Part shown: piece by piece, positions 11,576 to 22,740 of the stretch
Layout: the number at the start of each line of letters is the position of its first letter
How positions within the stretch are numbered: the first letter of the stretch is position 1
Made by a program: the position numbers and the translations under genes
Assembly: GCA_030062745.1 (NCBI GenBank)
Contig: CP099844.1
Span: 20,212,596 to 20,276,595 of the forward strand
DNA: 64,000 nt
Source: Capitulum mitella
Taxonomy: Eukaryota; Arthropoda; Thecostraca; Pollicipedomorpha; Pollicipedidae
Reading direction: 5' to 3'
The notes under the pieces: model-generated
The model's input: only the letters and a program-made list of their open reading frames with translations
Databases searched by the model: none
What the model was told of the DNA's origin: nothing

Positions 11576-13725
11576 GTCACTGATCTAGCTTCACTTCTTG
11601 GACCTTGCAGAAGTCAGTGAACATTGGAAGTGATAAAATGTATCGATGTTGGTTATCTTCACTGCAAATACGCTAAATGATGTTTAGCGTTCTTATTTAC
11701 ACTTAAACTACACAAATATCCCATGTTGCTCAAAATCGGGTCTGGAAAAAAACGAAAAAATGGCGTACTAGGTCAATGACCTGGCATGATTTCGACCCGA
11801 AATCTTCACTCAAGACGCCAAATGAATGGATATTGTCGTATTCCACATTTTAAAGCTGTAACACGCGCCGTTTTCCGGTTTCGCTTGGAAAGCCGCAGGA
11901 AATTGTCGGTACAGGCCGAGAAAGCGTCCAAAGTTGACATTTTCGGCCCTATTTGACCGTAGAGATATTGACCGAGGGTCATGAAAATTGCACACAATGT
12001 GACTTTTTATGACCTCTATTCTATCCTTAAAATTTCGTGTCCCTAGCTTATTCTGTTTCGGAGATCGGAGGTGGGAGGCACAAAAGTGCCCCCCCTGCCA
12101 GTACGCATTAGCGCTAAACCCCCTTCCACCGCGCTTGTTAATGGCTCCCTCTCGTGAATCCATAGTTAATCTTCTTGACAGAGACGTGGTTGTGATACCA
12201 ATGTGCTTTGTGCTATGAGGATTGTTAACTTCATCGGGACATACAAATTGGTCAATTACATTGATTCTGTTCAATTGTTCTTAGTCCTGTTTCATGTTGT
12301 TGCGCGTAAGGAGATTGCTGATCTTTCTGCTTTTGCAATACATGATCGCTTTCAGTTTTGGTCATGGTCTGTACAAGACACGTTCTCCGTGATAACTTGT
12401 CGAAGGAGTCATTCATCGGCTTTGTACGATGAGCTCATTTGATTTGGGTAGAAAAGTTCGAAATTTTCCTTTTTATTGCCTTTAAATCATCATTGGAAGA
12501 AAACTTGGTGCTCGTATTCACCTATGCGATGAGTTTAGACAACAAACTTACATTACTTGGCGACCTGGTGGAAATCGAAGACAACCGGTTCGTAACTGCG
12601 GTGTACCGCAAGGCCAATGATGTCGTCCTTTGCTTAAATGCTGACAGCGAATCCCCAGACCGGTACAAGAGAAGTCTGGCCAGGACCTTCGTAAAATAGC
12701 AGAGCTATAGCAGAACTTTTCGAAACTGTTCTGCGTGGATGCTTTTGCATGCGGAGCTCCTAAGAATGAAACAGATCCTCATCGACAACAGATACTGAGT
12801 GAACAAGTTAGCGACGAAATCCGGCATCATCTGAACCAAGAAAGCAAAACGCAAAAAATGTCAAAAGTTAAAAAGAAGTGAAGCGAGGCCATTAACCTTG
12901 CATGAAGTTTTTGACCTAAAGTAAGTTTTACGCCAACTGTTTGCGCTAAAGTTATTTCATTAATAATGAGCCCAATTACACGATTTGATTACTATAAAAC
13001 GTATATATAACTTACATATGTATAAACTCATATATATGTATTTATATATATATGCATGTATGTATGCGTATCAGTGTGCAAACGCGTTTTTTTTTTGTTC
13101 AAACGGTATCTTATCTAACGTAGAAGGAAAGTTCCCTTCTTCCTTTCGCAAAGTTCCCATTTGTCAACGACAACCGCTATTTTTATTATGGTTCTTTGAC
13201 TTGAAATACTTTAGGCTTCAGCAACTTCGGGTCGATTTTCGATTTTTTTGCGTCAATCGACGAGTTATTCAATTGTCATAAACATTACGAAATAGCAGCA
13301 GCCAGCTCCGATCCGTTCTCGAAATTTTCAGGAAAAGCAAGTGGGGGTACAAAAGTACCCCATCCCCTTTTCTGTACAGATTGTGCTTACGTATTTTTGT
13401 GGCCCTGTATCTGTTTGTTTGCATTACCATCCCGAATCGCCACAGCGAATGTAAATGCCTCACGTGTTTAAGTGTGATACATCCATTTAAAAAACTCTGC
13501 ATCGAATTTGTCTAAATTGTTAAAACTTGTTTCATACTTGTAATGAAGATGAGAATGGTTTGTCCGAAACGTCAAGAAAGAATATGTGACAGCTCTTAGT
13601 TTTGGTTATTTGACCTTTAACTTATTGAACGAAGTGAAACGAAATACTGGGTCGATTAAACATAGCCAGCGAAAGCTCAAAAAGCTGATTACGTCCTGGT
13701 CTTCAACAATACCTGCATAAAAGAA
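10400..13725. mobile_element. Penelope-like element block with inverted arms
   Basis: Two arms in inverted orientation, about 10400-11265 and 13130-13725, share long stretches of similarity. The left arm carries an extra ~200 bp around 10,830-11,040. Each arm encodes, facing outward, a short N-terminal piece with the shared pattern EAKRN or EVKRN. Each also has a conserved non-coding core of CTGAAG-like bases, a short stem and CCGAAACGT (13543-13575 plus; 10620-10586 minus). This resembles the hammerhead ribozyme cores known from Penelope LTR-like repeats. Between the arms, 12530-12699 on the plus strand encodes a reverse-transcriptase piece (RFVTAVYRKA, CLNADSESPDRYKRS) typical of the family. 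Inverted LTR-like repeats are a known Penelope arrangement. The element is broken in many places and looks old. Confidence 0.6.
11490..11571. repeat. Compound (CA)n/(TA)n microsatellite
   Basis: A run of CA repeats passes directly into about 27 TA repeats. It lies between the arms of the Penelope-like block. Confidence 0.95.
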
Positions 13726-13742
13726 GACTTTCCGCCATGGTA

Positions 13743-13748
<6 letters not shown>

Positions 13749-13793
<45 letters not shown>

Positions 13794-13971
13794 TTTAGCT
13801 CCCCGGCTTTGGGCATGGTTATGAAAATAGAGGATCATTTTTACGCCGGGAGAAACTTGAGTTTACACATGAAGGTTATATATATATATATATCCTTCGT
13901 GTGTAAACTCCAGTTTCTCCCGGCATCAAAATTGCCCTTTATTTTCATAATCATGCCCAAAGCCGGGGAGC
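13749..13971. repeat. TA microsatellite plus 78-bp snap-back hairpin with TA loop
   Basis: A TA repeat (13749-13791) is followed by an inverted repeat with arms at 13798-13875 and 13894-13971, each 78 bases and about 88-90% complementary. The 18-base loop is itself TA repeat. The outermost arm bases are GCTCCCCGGCTTTGGGC and its complement. It has the form of a small snap-back MITE that carries or inserts into TA repeats. Confidence 0.85.
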
Positions 13972-15697
13972 CTGGAAAGACCATTTTGTATTTTATTAAG
14001 ATACAGAGGTCGCCGTTGAAAATTACATGGCCGCAAATGCGCAGAAAAAAAATAAAAAAACGCTCAGGTGCTTAAATAAGCTAGGAGGTATTTTGCATGA
14101 TCAGATCTGGCACGTTTTCAGTAGTGTTTTTGGTACCATTTAGTATAGCTTTGCAAAGGTTCATAACATGAGAAAGTTGTTCTGAGCTGGCAACACAGCC
14201 GATCAGCGACTGCGTTTTAAGCCCTGGAACGACGTAAATGACGGTCGAATTGCTCATGCCGTCTGTTCACCAGTGCAAACAAACGGAGCCCATAAGGACA
14301 CCGGCATACATCACTGTCGGATGTCAAGACGTACTCAACCTAGATGGTGTGTGGTACGAAATTTTTCGCTGAAACGATTAACTTCAGTGCAGCAATATTC
14401 CAGTGTTCACACATTCAAAGATGGAGGGCGCTGTCGTTGTGCCTGTTATCGAACTCTCGAAGTTTTTAAGAGAAAATGTTTACCAAACAAGCATTTCGTT
14501 CGTCGACATCATCTACACATGCCGAGCAATCGAGCTGAACGTATTTCAGAGATCAAACGCTACCTGCCCGCATTTTTGGCAGGAGGCGGTCTCGACCGCC
14601 GAAAAAATCGCAGTTGCGAACCCGTGCCGACCGACAGGACCCGCGGGCGAGAATGCTGCGGCCAAGTGACGGCAGTTGCATGCTCCGAGATTTCTCCGGC
14701 ATCGCGCGCCATCGGGAGGGGGAGGGGTGAGGGGCGCCGGACGTGCCGGCGCCGTGCTCGGCCTGCCGTCTCGCTGTCTGGTGCTTCCCAGCCGGTGCAG
14801 GTGTACCGGGAGGACGGACGCCCACGCCTCGGCGCCGTGCCGGCGGCCGCCCCGGGAGAGAGGCTGCGGTTACCTGCACGTGACGCCAGTCGTCGCTGTC
14901 GGGCCGCTGCAGCAGGCCGCGGCCATTGTTCATCTACGGCGGCACGGCCGGGCGCTGTTAGCGGCAGGGCCAGCCGTGCATCAGGCCGCACGTTTTGGCG
15001 CGTATCGCGCAAAATTCGACCGTCAGCTCCAGGTGTCGGGTTTACAGTCGGCTCCTTTGACCCGCAGCAATGCTCATAACGGCCTGCATTTACTTTGCGA
15101 GCTCAGAGCAGACGAAACTTGTTACGGCCGCAACTAAATTAGGAACAGACGTTAGTGTCGGATTAGTGCTGGTTTGCATTAACTTCCCCGAACATCGGCC
15201 GGCGGCCGACGGAGAATACTAATGAGCTGGGATTGGACGAGAGACGGATGCTGAGGTGTTCGACGGGCCTTATGCCGGGAATCCCCGGCCTGGGCAGGCC
15301 AGACCGCGGGTCACGGTAGCCCCCGCGGCACGCTGGAGCCCCAGCCGAGGGTCGGCTGGGTTTCACTGGCCGGCACCTGGCCCCGGTCCGTGGCTCTAGC
15401 GAGGCCGCGTGTGACGTTGCATGCGTGAGTCACGCAGACCGTGACCAGGAGGCAGCCGCTATAGCGCAGCACGGCCCGTCTGACTGCGAGGGCGGGGAGC
15501 AAACAAGCCAGCGGACAGAACAAATCAGACTCAACTTCATCATCGGGCAAGGGGAATTTTGGAAGCATCAGGAAACGTTTAATGGTATTTCCTACTCTCG
15601 CCTTACGAAACCGACTGCACGAGCTCATTGTCGCGCTGGACTGGAAGGCCAGCTGTCGAGGAAGACATTTGTCCCTTCTCGAACGAAAAGAACGTAC
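13972..15697. other. Intron 3, 5' part, with a CpG-rich patch
   Basis: No exon is recognised. The stretch 14,580-15,010 is strongly CpG-rich and open in several frames on both strands. The predicted peptides are Arg/Pro/Ala-rich and match no family I know. I read them as composition effects. A regulatory CpG island is possible. Confidence 0.35.
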
Positions 15698-15970
15698 CGA
15701 GGGCACCAGGTCGCCGAACCCGATGGTGGTCATGGAGATGAAGACGAAGTAGAAGGCATTGAAGTAGGACCAGCCCTCGGTGATGACGAACATGATGGCG
15801 CCGATGAACAGGTACGACAGCAGGATGAAGAGTGCCAGCGACACGGGCAGGTTGAACTCGTCGTCCACTTGGAGGACGGCTTCGGCGTCCTCCTCAGCCT
15901 CGGCCTGCGGCGCCTCGTCTCCGCCCAAGCCGCTCTTGTCGTACACCGTCTGAATGCCCTTCATCACGTG
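15698..15970 (-). CDS. K2P channel exon 3: TM3 and second pore
   Basis: This 273-bp exon has 91 codons and is phase 0 at both ends. The favoured acceptor is TTCTCCGACAG|CACGTG, which starts HVMKGIQTVYDK. A second AG 21 bases further in (GGCATTCAG|ACG) keeps the frame but lacks a pyrimidine tract. An acidic loop follows (GGDEAPQAEAEEDAE), then TM3 (LPVSLALFILLSYLFIGAIM, about residues 341-360 of form A), the second pore helix (YFNAFYFVFISM) and the filter TTIGFGDLVPS. The donor is CCCTCG|GTACGT. Thr-Ile-Gly-Phe-Gly-Asp is the standard P2 filter of invertebrate TWiK channels. The first ~35 bases of this exon are part of a 71-bp tandem array that continues upstream into intron 2. The flanking copies therefore carry extra splice-acceptor-like sites. 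Confidence 0.92.
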
Positions 15971-16190
15971 CTGTCGGAGAACACGGTCGGTGTAAGCGGA
16001 CACTTTTTGTTGTACATGGTCTGAATGACCTTCATCACGTACTGTCGGACGACACGGTCAGTGCAAGCGGCACTGTTTGTCGTACATGGTCTGAATGCCC
16101 TTCATCACGTGCTGGCGGAGGGCACGGTCAGTGCAAGCGGCACTGTTTGTCTGTACATGGTCTGAATGCCCTTCATCACGGGGGATTTCC
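15941..16190. repeat. 71-bp tandem array built from the intron 2/exon 3 boundary
   Basis: Copies begin at 15941, 16012, 16082 and 16153 (periods 71, 70, 71), each starting GTACAYSGTCTGAATG. The first copy contains the true 5' end of exon 3 on the minus strand and its acceptor. The next two are in intron 2 and repeat the acceptor region, as CCGACAG or GCCAG before ACGTGATGAAG. The fourth is truncated into a hairpin. On the minus strand the extra acceptors lead to in-frame TGA stops, so only the 15970 acceptor gives an open channel. Confidence 0.9.
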
Positions 16191-16227
16191 CGTGCCCTCC
16201 GCCATGTTGTACATGGCGGAGGGCACG
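16191..16227. repeat. Perfect 17-bp inverted repeat
   Basis: CGTGCCCTCCGCCATGT (16191-16207), a TGT spacer, and the exact reverse complement (16211-16227). The arm contains GCGGAGGGCACG, also found in the adjacent tandem unit at about 16113-16124. The hairpin probably arose by an inverted copy at the edge of the array. Confidence 0.9.
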
Positions 16228-17751
16228 AGTGTAAATGATGGGCTCAGATGCTTCCCGAATGTCTGTTTTTGGTTTCTGGCGGAGCGGTGTATCAGCTGGT
16301 TTGCTCAGATAGCGCCGCACGGCGCCGTTTGTCTCGGGAATACGGCACGATCTCGCTGCTGGACAGCGTGTGACTGGGGACATCTGGGCCAGGAGGAGAG
16401 CACCATCAGTTCGCGCTCGCTGCCCCGTCCGATAGTGGGACGCCGCGCAATGCGGCCGGAATACTTTAATATAGTGCACCGTAAGGCATGGGGGGTAAAT
16501 GGTAACGGAGAAGGGTTTAATATTTGTAAATGGTGACAAAGACATTCACTCCGCAACAACGCTTCATAACTGATGCCGAAACATGCGTTTTTTGACGATT
16601 ATTTTACTCAAGTTTCCTCTATACGAATCTGGAACCCGATAAACTACGACTGTTTCATCATAAAAGTTTGATCAGAAATGTTCCTTTGGGTTTTGCAGAG
16701 ATGACGCTGGCAACTCCGTCGGGTCCTCGTATACGACATGGCCGCTGGAATGTCGTAATCCATAGATGGCCAAATACCTGAAAGCTTTAGTTTTTAAAAG
16801 CATCAAAATCACAAATGAAACCGAGTCCGTTGGTTTCATACGAAACATGAACTTTCCTTTGTTCGTGGGCGCAGCAGCGTGCCCAAAAACAAAACGTCGA
16901 TTCTAGAGAAGAAGCAGTGCGTCATGCCCACCTCGTTACTGAGCGTTCGTTGCGCCACAACGTGGTCCAAATACGCAGTGCTGTAGCGCAGTTCTGTCCA
17001 ATGATTTTCGTCTTGTGGCGGCTAACTGCGCACCGCGACGCAGCGTGGACGTATCTTTGCCACGTGGCGTTGGCGTTCTTAATCATGCTGCTTTGTGTTT
17101 CGTTTTTCCTCCTGTGACGGAGTGATACGCCTTCGCGCGCGGCCACTCGCAAACAATGACCGACGTCAAATACACTGCCTCTGTTGTTCGCCCGGTGCGG
17201 CGTACCTTCTGCAACACAGTCCCTCTATCACGGGAAAAATTAGCGACGGCTTTGCCATTTGTTTTCTAATGAAACCTAAGCATTGCCAAACAGCGTATGT
17301 AATCATTACAGAAGGCGGGGAATATTTCGGTCGTTAAATTTCAACGATTTGTTTTATTTCGCAAAAAAAAACATTGAAGCACGAATTTATGGGTAGGGAC
17401 AAGGCACTTATGCAGTATCGCTGCAGCTTCAGTCTCCTCACAGATACCAGAAAATACCTTCAGTTGCCTAACGATGCCAAAACATACCTTCAGTTACCTA
17501 AAGATACCAGCTAACTTATCTTTGTTTTTACCGTTCTGTGACCTTTCGTTAAATTGTTCTGTTCCCTCACCGTATTCCTGAACAGGAAGCAAAGACAGTC
17601 AGTTTTAACTGAAAGCATGCCTCTTCTCCAACCAGCCCACATCACCAGTTCTTCTCGCGGCCACATTACAGTGCTGCCGTTGAGCTGGTCGATTCCCGTT
17701 CATGCCCCGGTCTCGGTGGTGGGTCACGGCTGGCGAGAGCGATGGCTTTAC
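16228..17751. other. Intron 2
   Basis: No exon is recognised. Short direct repeats of ACCTTCAGTT-type units occur at 17450-17515. The rest looks like unique intron sequence. Confidence 0.4.
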
Positions 17752-17954
17752 CTCGACTGGTGCAGTACGCCGGACTCGCGTGCAGCTCTTGGTGTGGTAC
17801 AGACGGTATACCGCCGCCATCAGGAACTTAAGCCCGCGCGTGAACAGCTTGCCGTAGTCGGCCAGCACGATCAGGAAGATGGGTATTCCGAGGATGGCGT
17901 AGACGATGCTGACCGCCTTGCCGGCGGTGGTGGCCGGCGACAGGTGACCGTAGC
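17752..17954 (-). CDS. K2P channel exon 2: end of first filter and TM2
   Basis: This 203-bp internal exon supplies two bases of Gly and then 67 codons. It begins after acceptor CTCTAACCGCAG and reads YGHLSPATTAGKAV, completing the first selectivity filter GYG. TM2 follows (SIVYAILGIPIFLIVLAD, about residues 246-264 of form A), with the Gly-Ile-Pro kink typical of K2P TM2. YGKLF then starts the basic cytosolic loop between TM2 and TM3 (TRGLKF, YRLYHTKSC, RVRR). The donor is GTCGAG|GTAAAG, phase 0, after residue 300. HLSP after GYG and the GIPIF motif are clear family signatures. Both upstream first exons fit its phase, so it is the branch point of the two predicted transcripts. Confidence 0.92.
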
Positions 17955-20900
17955 CTGCGGTTAGAGGGAACAGATTTAGGAACACATGAATAAGTATCGG
18001 TTTTTGTGTGACGGCATCTACGAGTGAAGATAGGTTTGAAGGTTATTCCCTCCACATAGCACCATACATCTGCAACTGAAGATCCAGCTTGTGTCTGTCA
18101 ATAATTCACACTCAGACCTCGGCCATGTCGATAGCACTAGGGAGCGTCTTGCGAGTTCTTAACTGCCTGTCACTGAAATACTTGTTAACTTAACTGCTTG
18201 TTACCGAAAAGCTGAAATACTTGTTCTATTTCCGGACTCCGATACGTGCTTTCGATCTCTGCGGTCATTTCAGAATCGTGTGGTAGCAAGGGAAATCCAA
18301 GTGACGTCTTGCAATGTTTCTGTCGGATCGGCTGCCTCAGTAGTCACTACACTGGCGCGCTGATCACAACACAACAGAGGCCCCGAGTTTTCCACGATTG
18401 GCCCTGCCGCTCCAAGGCCACAGGTGGTGCCTGGTAGCCCGATTGCTAAATCCATTTATCGGATATAAACCCAGTAGGGATGCAAACAAAGACGCACCCG
18501 GTATCGGCAATAGAAAGCAGGAAATGCCGGACGTCAACAGGACGATAACCTTCAGGGGACGTGGCAGAAGTGCAACTGCCAAGTATGCATGAGCCGATAG
18601 TGATCCATAAACCGGCGCTGACCACATTGGTGCGATGTGAACACATTCCAAGGGCACGCGAATCCCTGAGTTCGTCGAAAATCGGGGCATGACCCGCGCT
18701 CGCGACCTCATTGGTGTTCCAAGGGCAGAGTCGCGCGACGCCTCTCCGGCCGTCATCTTCAGGTTCCAGATCCGTGGCATGTTTTTGTAACGGAAACCGG
18801 CGTTTCTGTGACGCTGAGGCTCCGCCCATCCGGTGTGCGCTAGCCGCAACATGGTAGTTCTTTTTTACCCGTCGGCTACAACCTGGAAACCAGGTTCCCT
18901 CAGATGCTTTGCACACACGCCCTGTCCATGTTTTTAAGCTGTGACTACGGACACGCTGGACTCGATGATGCAAACCTGAAATACTTTTAAGCCTTGGATA
19001 TCTCGGCTGTGTTTCTCAAGTGGTTATGATCACTGTCACCCGTCCTTGCACTTACTACTTCAATGAAAAGCTCATGCAGCGATGATGCATAAAACAAAGA
19101 AGATGAGGTCAAAATGTGTGTACGGTGGATATAAACAGGGTGTTACCCGAGCGCATGATATGACATTTAACCCAGCACCGCTTGGGGAATGTCAAATAGG
19201 GCACCCCTCGGTTTTTCTTGAATGACTTCTGGACCGTTAGAGTCAGCCGAACCGAATTTTCAGTCACTGTTCAACAATCAGTTTTACATATTTTGACATC
19301 AAAACCATTTTCGTGCTAGGTCAGGTCATAACGTCATAAGTAAACTCTTGCATGCTTGTTTTTACCTATTCAGGTGGTGGCGCGGACATTCTTCGTTTTT
19401 CACGATACTTGCGAGTAAAATGCATGGATTATTTGGATTTGCATAGGAAACGGTCCTCAAAAGGACATTTAATTGTCACATGTCAACATTAGAGTTCATG
19501 CTAGGTCACATGTGTGAAGGCAACTGGACTGATTCGCATTGTGGTTGATAGAAGTTGTTGCCGCTGACTTTCCTCATCGTTCAAGTCACACAAACAAATC
19601 TATACGCGCTTCTCAGCTTGACCTTGTCCCGCTAAAGAACAGATAGAGCATATTTAATTATCACCAGATGCCATTTCAGTTCTGCACTTGACGCAGTTAA
19701 GAATTGCAGCGAGCAATGTTAGCTCTTTGTTAGGAAAAGTAATGCAACCTTATCTGACCTGATCTAGACTGGCCTTGACTGGATGAAACGTAAATAATGC
19801 AAATTGGATCATAAGAAGGTTTCTTTTTCCTTCTTTTTGCCACGTAGATCAAAACGACTGCGAGTTAGTACCAATCTTTGGCATGTAAAGTAAGACCATT
19901 ATTTCGCCTGACCTAGGTTGGCCTTGACCTGATATTTTTAGCATTTTGGCATGCATTTCATGCAGAAGATCGTGACTTTTTGTTTGACACTCAACTGAAG
20001 ACCCTGAGACTACTACTACCGATGATATGAGGTACAAACCGCTGTCAGTTTTTCCGACGTCGTGTTACACGTCTTACGTGGCCTGTGACGTCATCAGCCA
20101 TGTGACCAGGAATAACATAGTATCTTCTGAATCGCAGGACTCAGGGCTATCGATTGGTAGTAGACTGGCTTAGATCCTGACCCAGAAGGGAGACGGAGAG
20201 CCGGCTGCCGGCGGCTGGGCATTGCTCCAAACTGCCCACCCATGCAGAGCTCTGCGGACACTGGCTGTGCATATCGTGCCCCGCTCCGACGTACAGTCCT
20301 CTTGGCATTGCGACATCAATTGACCAGTGTTTTTGCTGCTTTCGTTGAAGATAAGTGTGTGCGAAGCGATACGGGATGCGTATTTCTGTACGCCTTTCAC
20401 TGAAAATAGGTTATAGCGGTCAGACAGGGCTCAGGGCCTGTGCGTTCGGTCATTATGGAATATAACTGAAAGAAACAGGTCTCATGTTCGCATCATTTTA
20501 CACACATGTGTGTATAATGCGTATATATATATATGTATATAAACGATATATATATATATATCGTATATATGTATATACGATGTACATTATAACATGTACG
20601 CTTCATGCTCGAGTATTGCTGCGTGCTTTGGCAGGAGACGACTGCAATGTACGCGGACAGAACGGATCGGATGCAGTGTCAATTTATTGTGCGGCTGAAC
20701 TTTCACTAACCACTTCAGGCTGCGTCAAACTCCAGTTGTATTTGGGACTGCTCAGTGCTCAAGCGTTTTAAATTGCTAGCCGGAGGTCTCGGATAGCTCA
20801 GCGTGATATGCCGATGGTGACGTCACGCCATACGCCAGTACGCTCTTTTCACGTGCCGACACCGAGCAAAAATTCTGTCAGACGGACTGTTTGTTGAGCG

Positions 20901-21096
20901 TCATACGAGGTGCACCAGATTTACACGTTTGATTACACGGGCGGGCTTATATGTTGCATTTAAACGTTTAAACTTTAATTCAGCGTTTAACCCGGCACCG
21001 CCTGGTGCTTTTGTACCCGCGACCGCCTGGGAGGCGTCAAAAAGGGCACCCTCCAGCCACGGTCAACGGCCGATCCAATGTCGACTTGGCACAGCA
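17955..21096. other. Intron between exons 1B and 2 with dispersed repeats
   Basis: No further exon is seen. The ends ATTTAACCCAGCACCGCTTGG (19163-19183) and GTTTAACCCGGCACCGCCTGG (20985-21005) are two copies of the same repeat boundary, each followed by a TCAAAWAGGGCACCC motif. They mark a dispersed element family. The 19.3-20.06 kb part is rich in TGACCTGA/GGCCTTGA words, as elsewhere in the window. Confidence 0.4.
20521..20585. repeat. AT-rich palindrome
   Basis: Nested TATA/ATAC repeats form an almost complete palindrome (CGTATATAT ... ATATATACG). This is simple-sequence expansion. Confidence 0.7.
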
Positions 21097-21300
21097 ACAA
21101 CCGGGCCAGCCTCCTGGCCTGTGACAGGTAACAGTCCAGCCAGCCTCCCGGCCTGTCACAGATAACAGTCCAGCCAGCCTCCCGGCCTGTCACAGGTGAC
21201 AGTCCAGCCAGCCTCCCGGCCTGTCACAGGTGACAGTTCAACCAGCCTCCTGGCCTGTCACAGTGTCACAGTCGGGCTAGCCTCGCGTTCCGTCGCAGGT
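21097..21300. repeat. 34-bp minisatellite
   Basis: About six units of a 34-base sequence containing CAGTCCAGCCAGCCTCC and GGCCTGTCACAGGT. Middle units are nearly identical and edge units are worn, as expected of an array growing in its centre. Confidence 0.85.
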
Positions 21301-22121
21301 AACAGTGGCACAGCCACGGCCGAGCCCGAGGCGGCCACCGTCCGAAGCCAGACTGAATCCGCTGCTCTGTCAGTGCCCACCGGACGCGGTCCTCGGCTGA
21401 GCTCAACAGGCCGGCCGACTCCCCAGACCTGGGTGATGGCCGACACATTGATGGAGTGCTGGCTGGCCTGATTAGGACGGCCGGAACCGTGGGAAGCCAG
21501 CAGCCCCCCCCCCCCGGCGTCGCTCTCTGCTGACATTCGGCCGCTGCTAACAGTCGAGCGTGGTTACCACAGTCTGTCTTCTCACTGCCTGACAACATCA
21601 ACTCATTCTCAGCTATCGGTTTTTCTGCCCAAGCGCCGGCCAGCCAGAAGGGGGGGCGGGGACCCCCTCCCCTTTTAGACCCGCATTTTTGGGGGGCGGG
21701 GACCCCCTCCCCTCTTCGGCCCGCATTTTTTAGTGAAACCCGTTGTACATCGTCTTCCTAGCCAGCGGTTTCCATATGTTTCCAGTTCTCACTAAGCTCC
21801 GGCCATCCTCTTTAAGAAAATCCCGGCTGCGCCTGACCTTTTCTTTTTTCTGATTCCTGATTCTTGGCTCTGCACAAGCAATGTCTTCGCAGTCCAGCCA
21901 ATTTAACTGACACAAACAATCTCTGCCCTTCTCCAAGCTAGGCTATCATGGCCCCTTCTGTACGTCAGCGAGATCATCAAAATTTAGCGTCGAAAGGCGA
22001 CCAGAAGCAAGAACAATGCTAACTTGTCCAGGGCGAAGCTTCCGGCGTGCCGACCACAGCGCGCGTCCCGGCCGAAGCCACCGCAGCCACGACCGCCCCA
22101 CTGAGACCATCCGGCACTAAC
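21301..22121. other. Intron sequence next to exon 1B
   Basis: It contains a 40-bp direct duplication at 21651-21730 (GGGGGGCGGGGACCCCC units) and a run of C at 21507-21516. From about 22,020 it becomes CpG-rich towards exon 1B. No coding region is seen beyond the exon. Confidence 0.35.
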
Positions 22122-22554
22122 CGAGCGTGGTGATTACTGTCCAGGCGTAGGCGGCGCCGTTGGCCAGTGTCCAGACCCGCTGGCCGGACGGCGAGGTGAC
22201 TCCGCTGGTGAACGCCTCCAGCAGCCGCTGTTCGTGCTCGGCCAGGTGTTTGCGCGCCAGCGCGCGCCACCCACGTCGGTCCAGCTGGTCCGACTTGCCC
22301 CAGAGGTCGTCCAGGAACTTCAGCTGGTGGTGGCGCACGCCGCACTTGACCTCCTGCTCGAGGCCGCCCTCCAGCAGGGCGAACGCGGCGCCGCCGGCCA
22401 GCAGCAACAGCGCCAGGCCGCACGTTTCGGCCGCGCACAGCAGCGCCTCGCGCGCCAGTTGGCGGCGCGCCGGCGCCAGCTCGCGCCACACCTGGCCGAG
22501 CCGCGTCGGCGCCGGCGGACGCGACTCGCCCTCCGAGGACCACTCGGACGCCAT
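22122..22554 (-). CDS. K2P channel exon 1B: alternative N terminus, TM1, cap, pore helix 1
   Basis: This is a second first exon of K2P type, with 144 codons plus one base. The start is the ATG at 22552-22554, the first ATG in this frame (TCGATGG, a moderate context). Residues 1-38 are a short basic cytosolic tail. Residues 41-62 are TM1, very rich in Leu and Ala and ending FALLEGG, where the Glu matches the LE motif of exon 1A. The cap at about 63-125 is charged and helical-looking, has one Cys (VKCGV) and no N-glycosylation sequon. Pore helix 1 reads YAWTVITTLG. The donor G|GTTAGTGCC matches exon 1A in phase, codon and first six intron bases. Spliced to exon 2 it gives TTLGYGHLSP. Leu in place of the usual Ile/Val before GYG is less common in K2P first filters. 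Apart from the pore architecture the two first exons have little identity, so their duplication, if that is how they arose, is old. The frame is fully open. Confidence 0.82.
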
Positions 22555-22740
22555 CGAGACGGCTCGAGACTGGCCACCGTCTCGACCGGCGGCCGCCCGG
22601 CGGCACCCGTTTTATTTTTGGCAGGAGATTTTGGCGCGCCGCGAGGTCGGCGACACTGGCGGACGCCGCTTCCAAAGTCCCGCCGCCGTCACCAGCTATG
22701 CCAGGCAGCCATGCCATTTGGCAACATGAGAACCTCAAAG
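22555..22740 (-). promoter_or_regulatory. Possible promoter region of exon 1B
   Basis: The sequence upstream of the exon 1B ATG is CpG-rich (GC boxes, GGCGCGCC at about 22635). It has a weak TATA-like AATAAAA on the minus strand (22616-22610). A CCAGT initiator-like site lies at 22573-22569, but the spacing from the A/T box (45 bases) is too long for a normal core. Inference only. Confidence 0.25.

Noticed and set aside
14273-15079. 268-codon plus-strand open frame in intron 3
   Set aside because: The frame lies over a CpG-rich patch, other frames on both strands are open too, and no family similarity is recognisable. There are no paired splice sites.
21097-21300. Regular repeats considered as a CRISPR array
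   Set aside because: The units are contiguous tandem repeats without unique spacers, and the genome is clearly eukaryotic. The same applies to the arrays at 6.3 and 63.5 kb.
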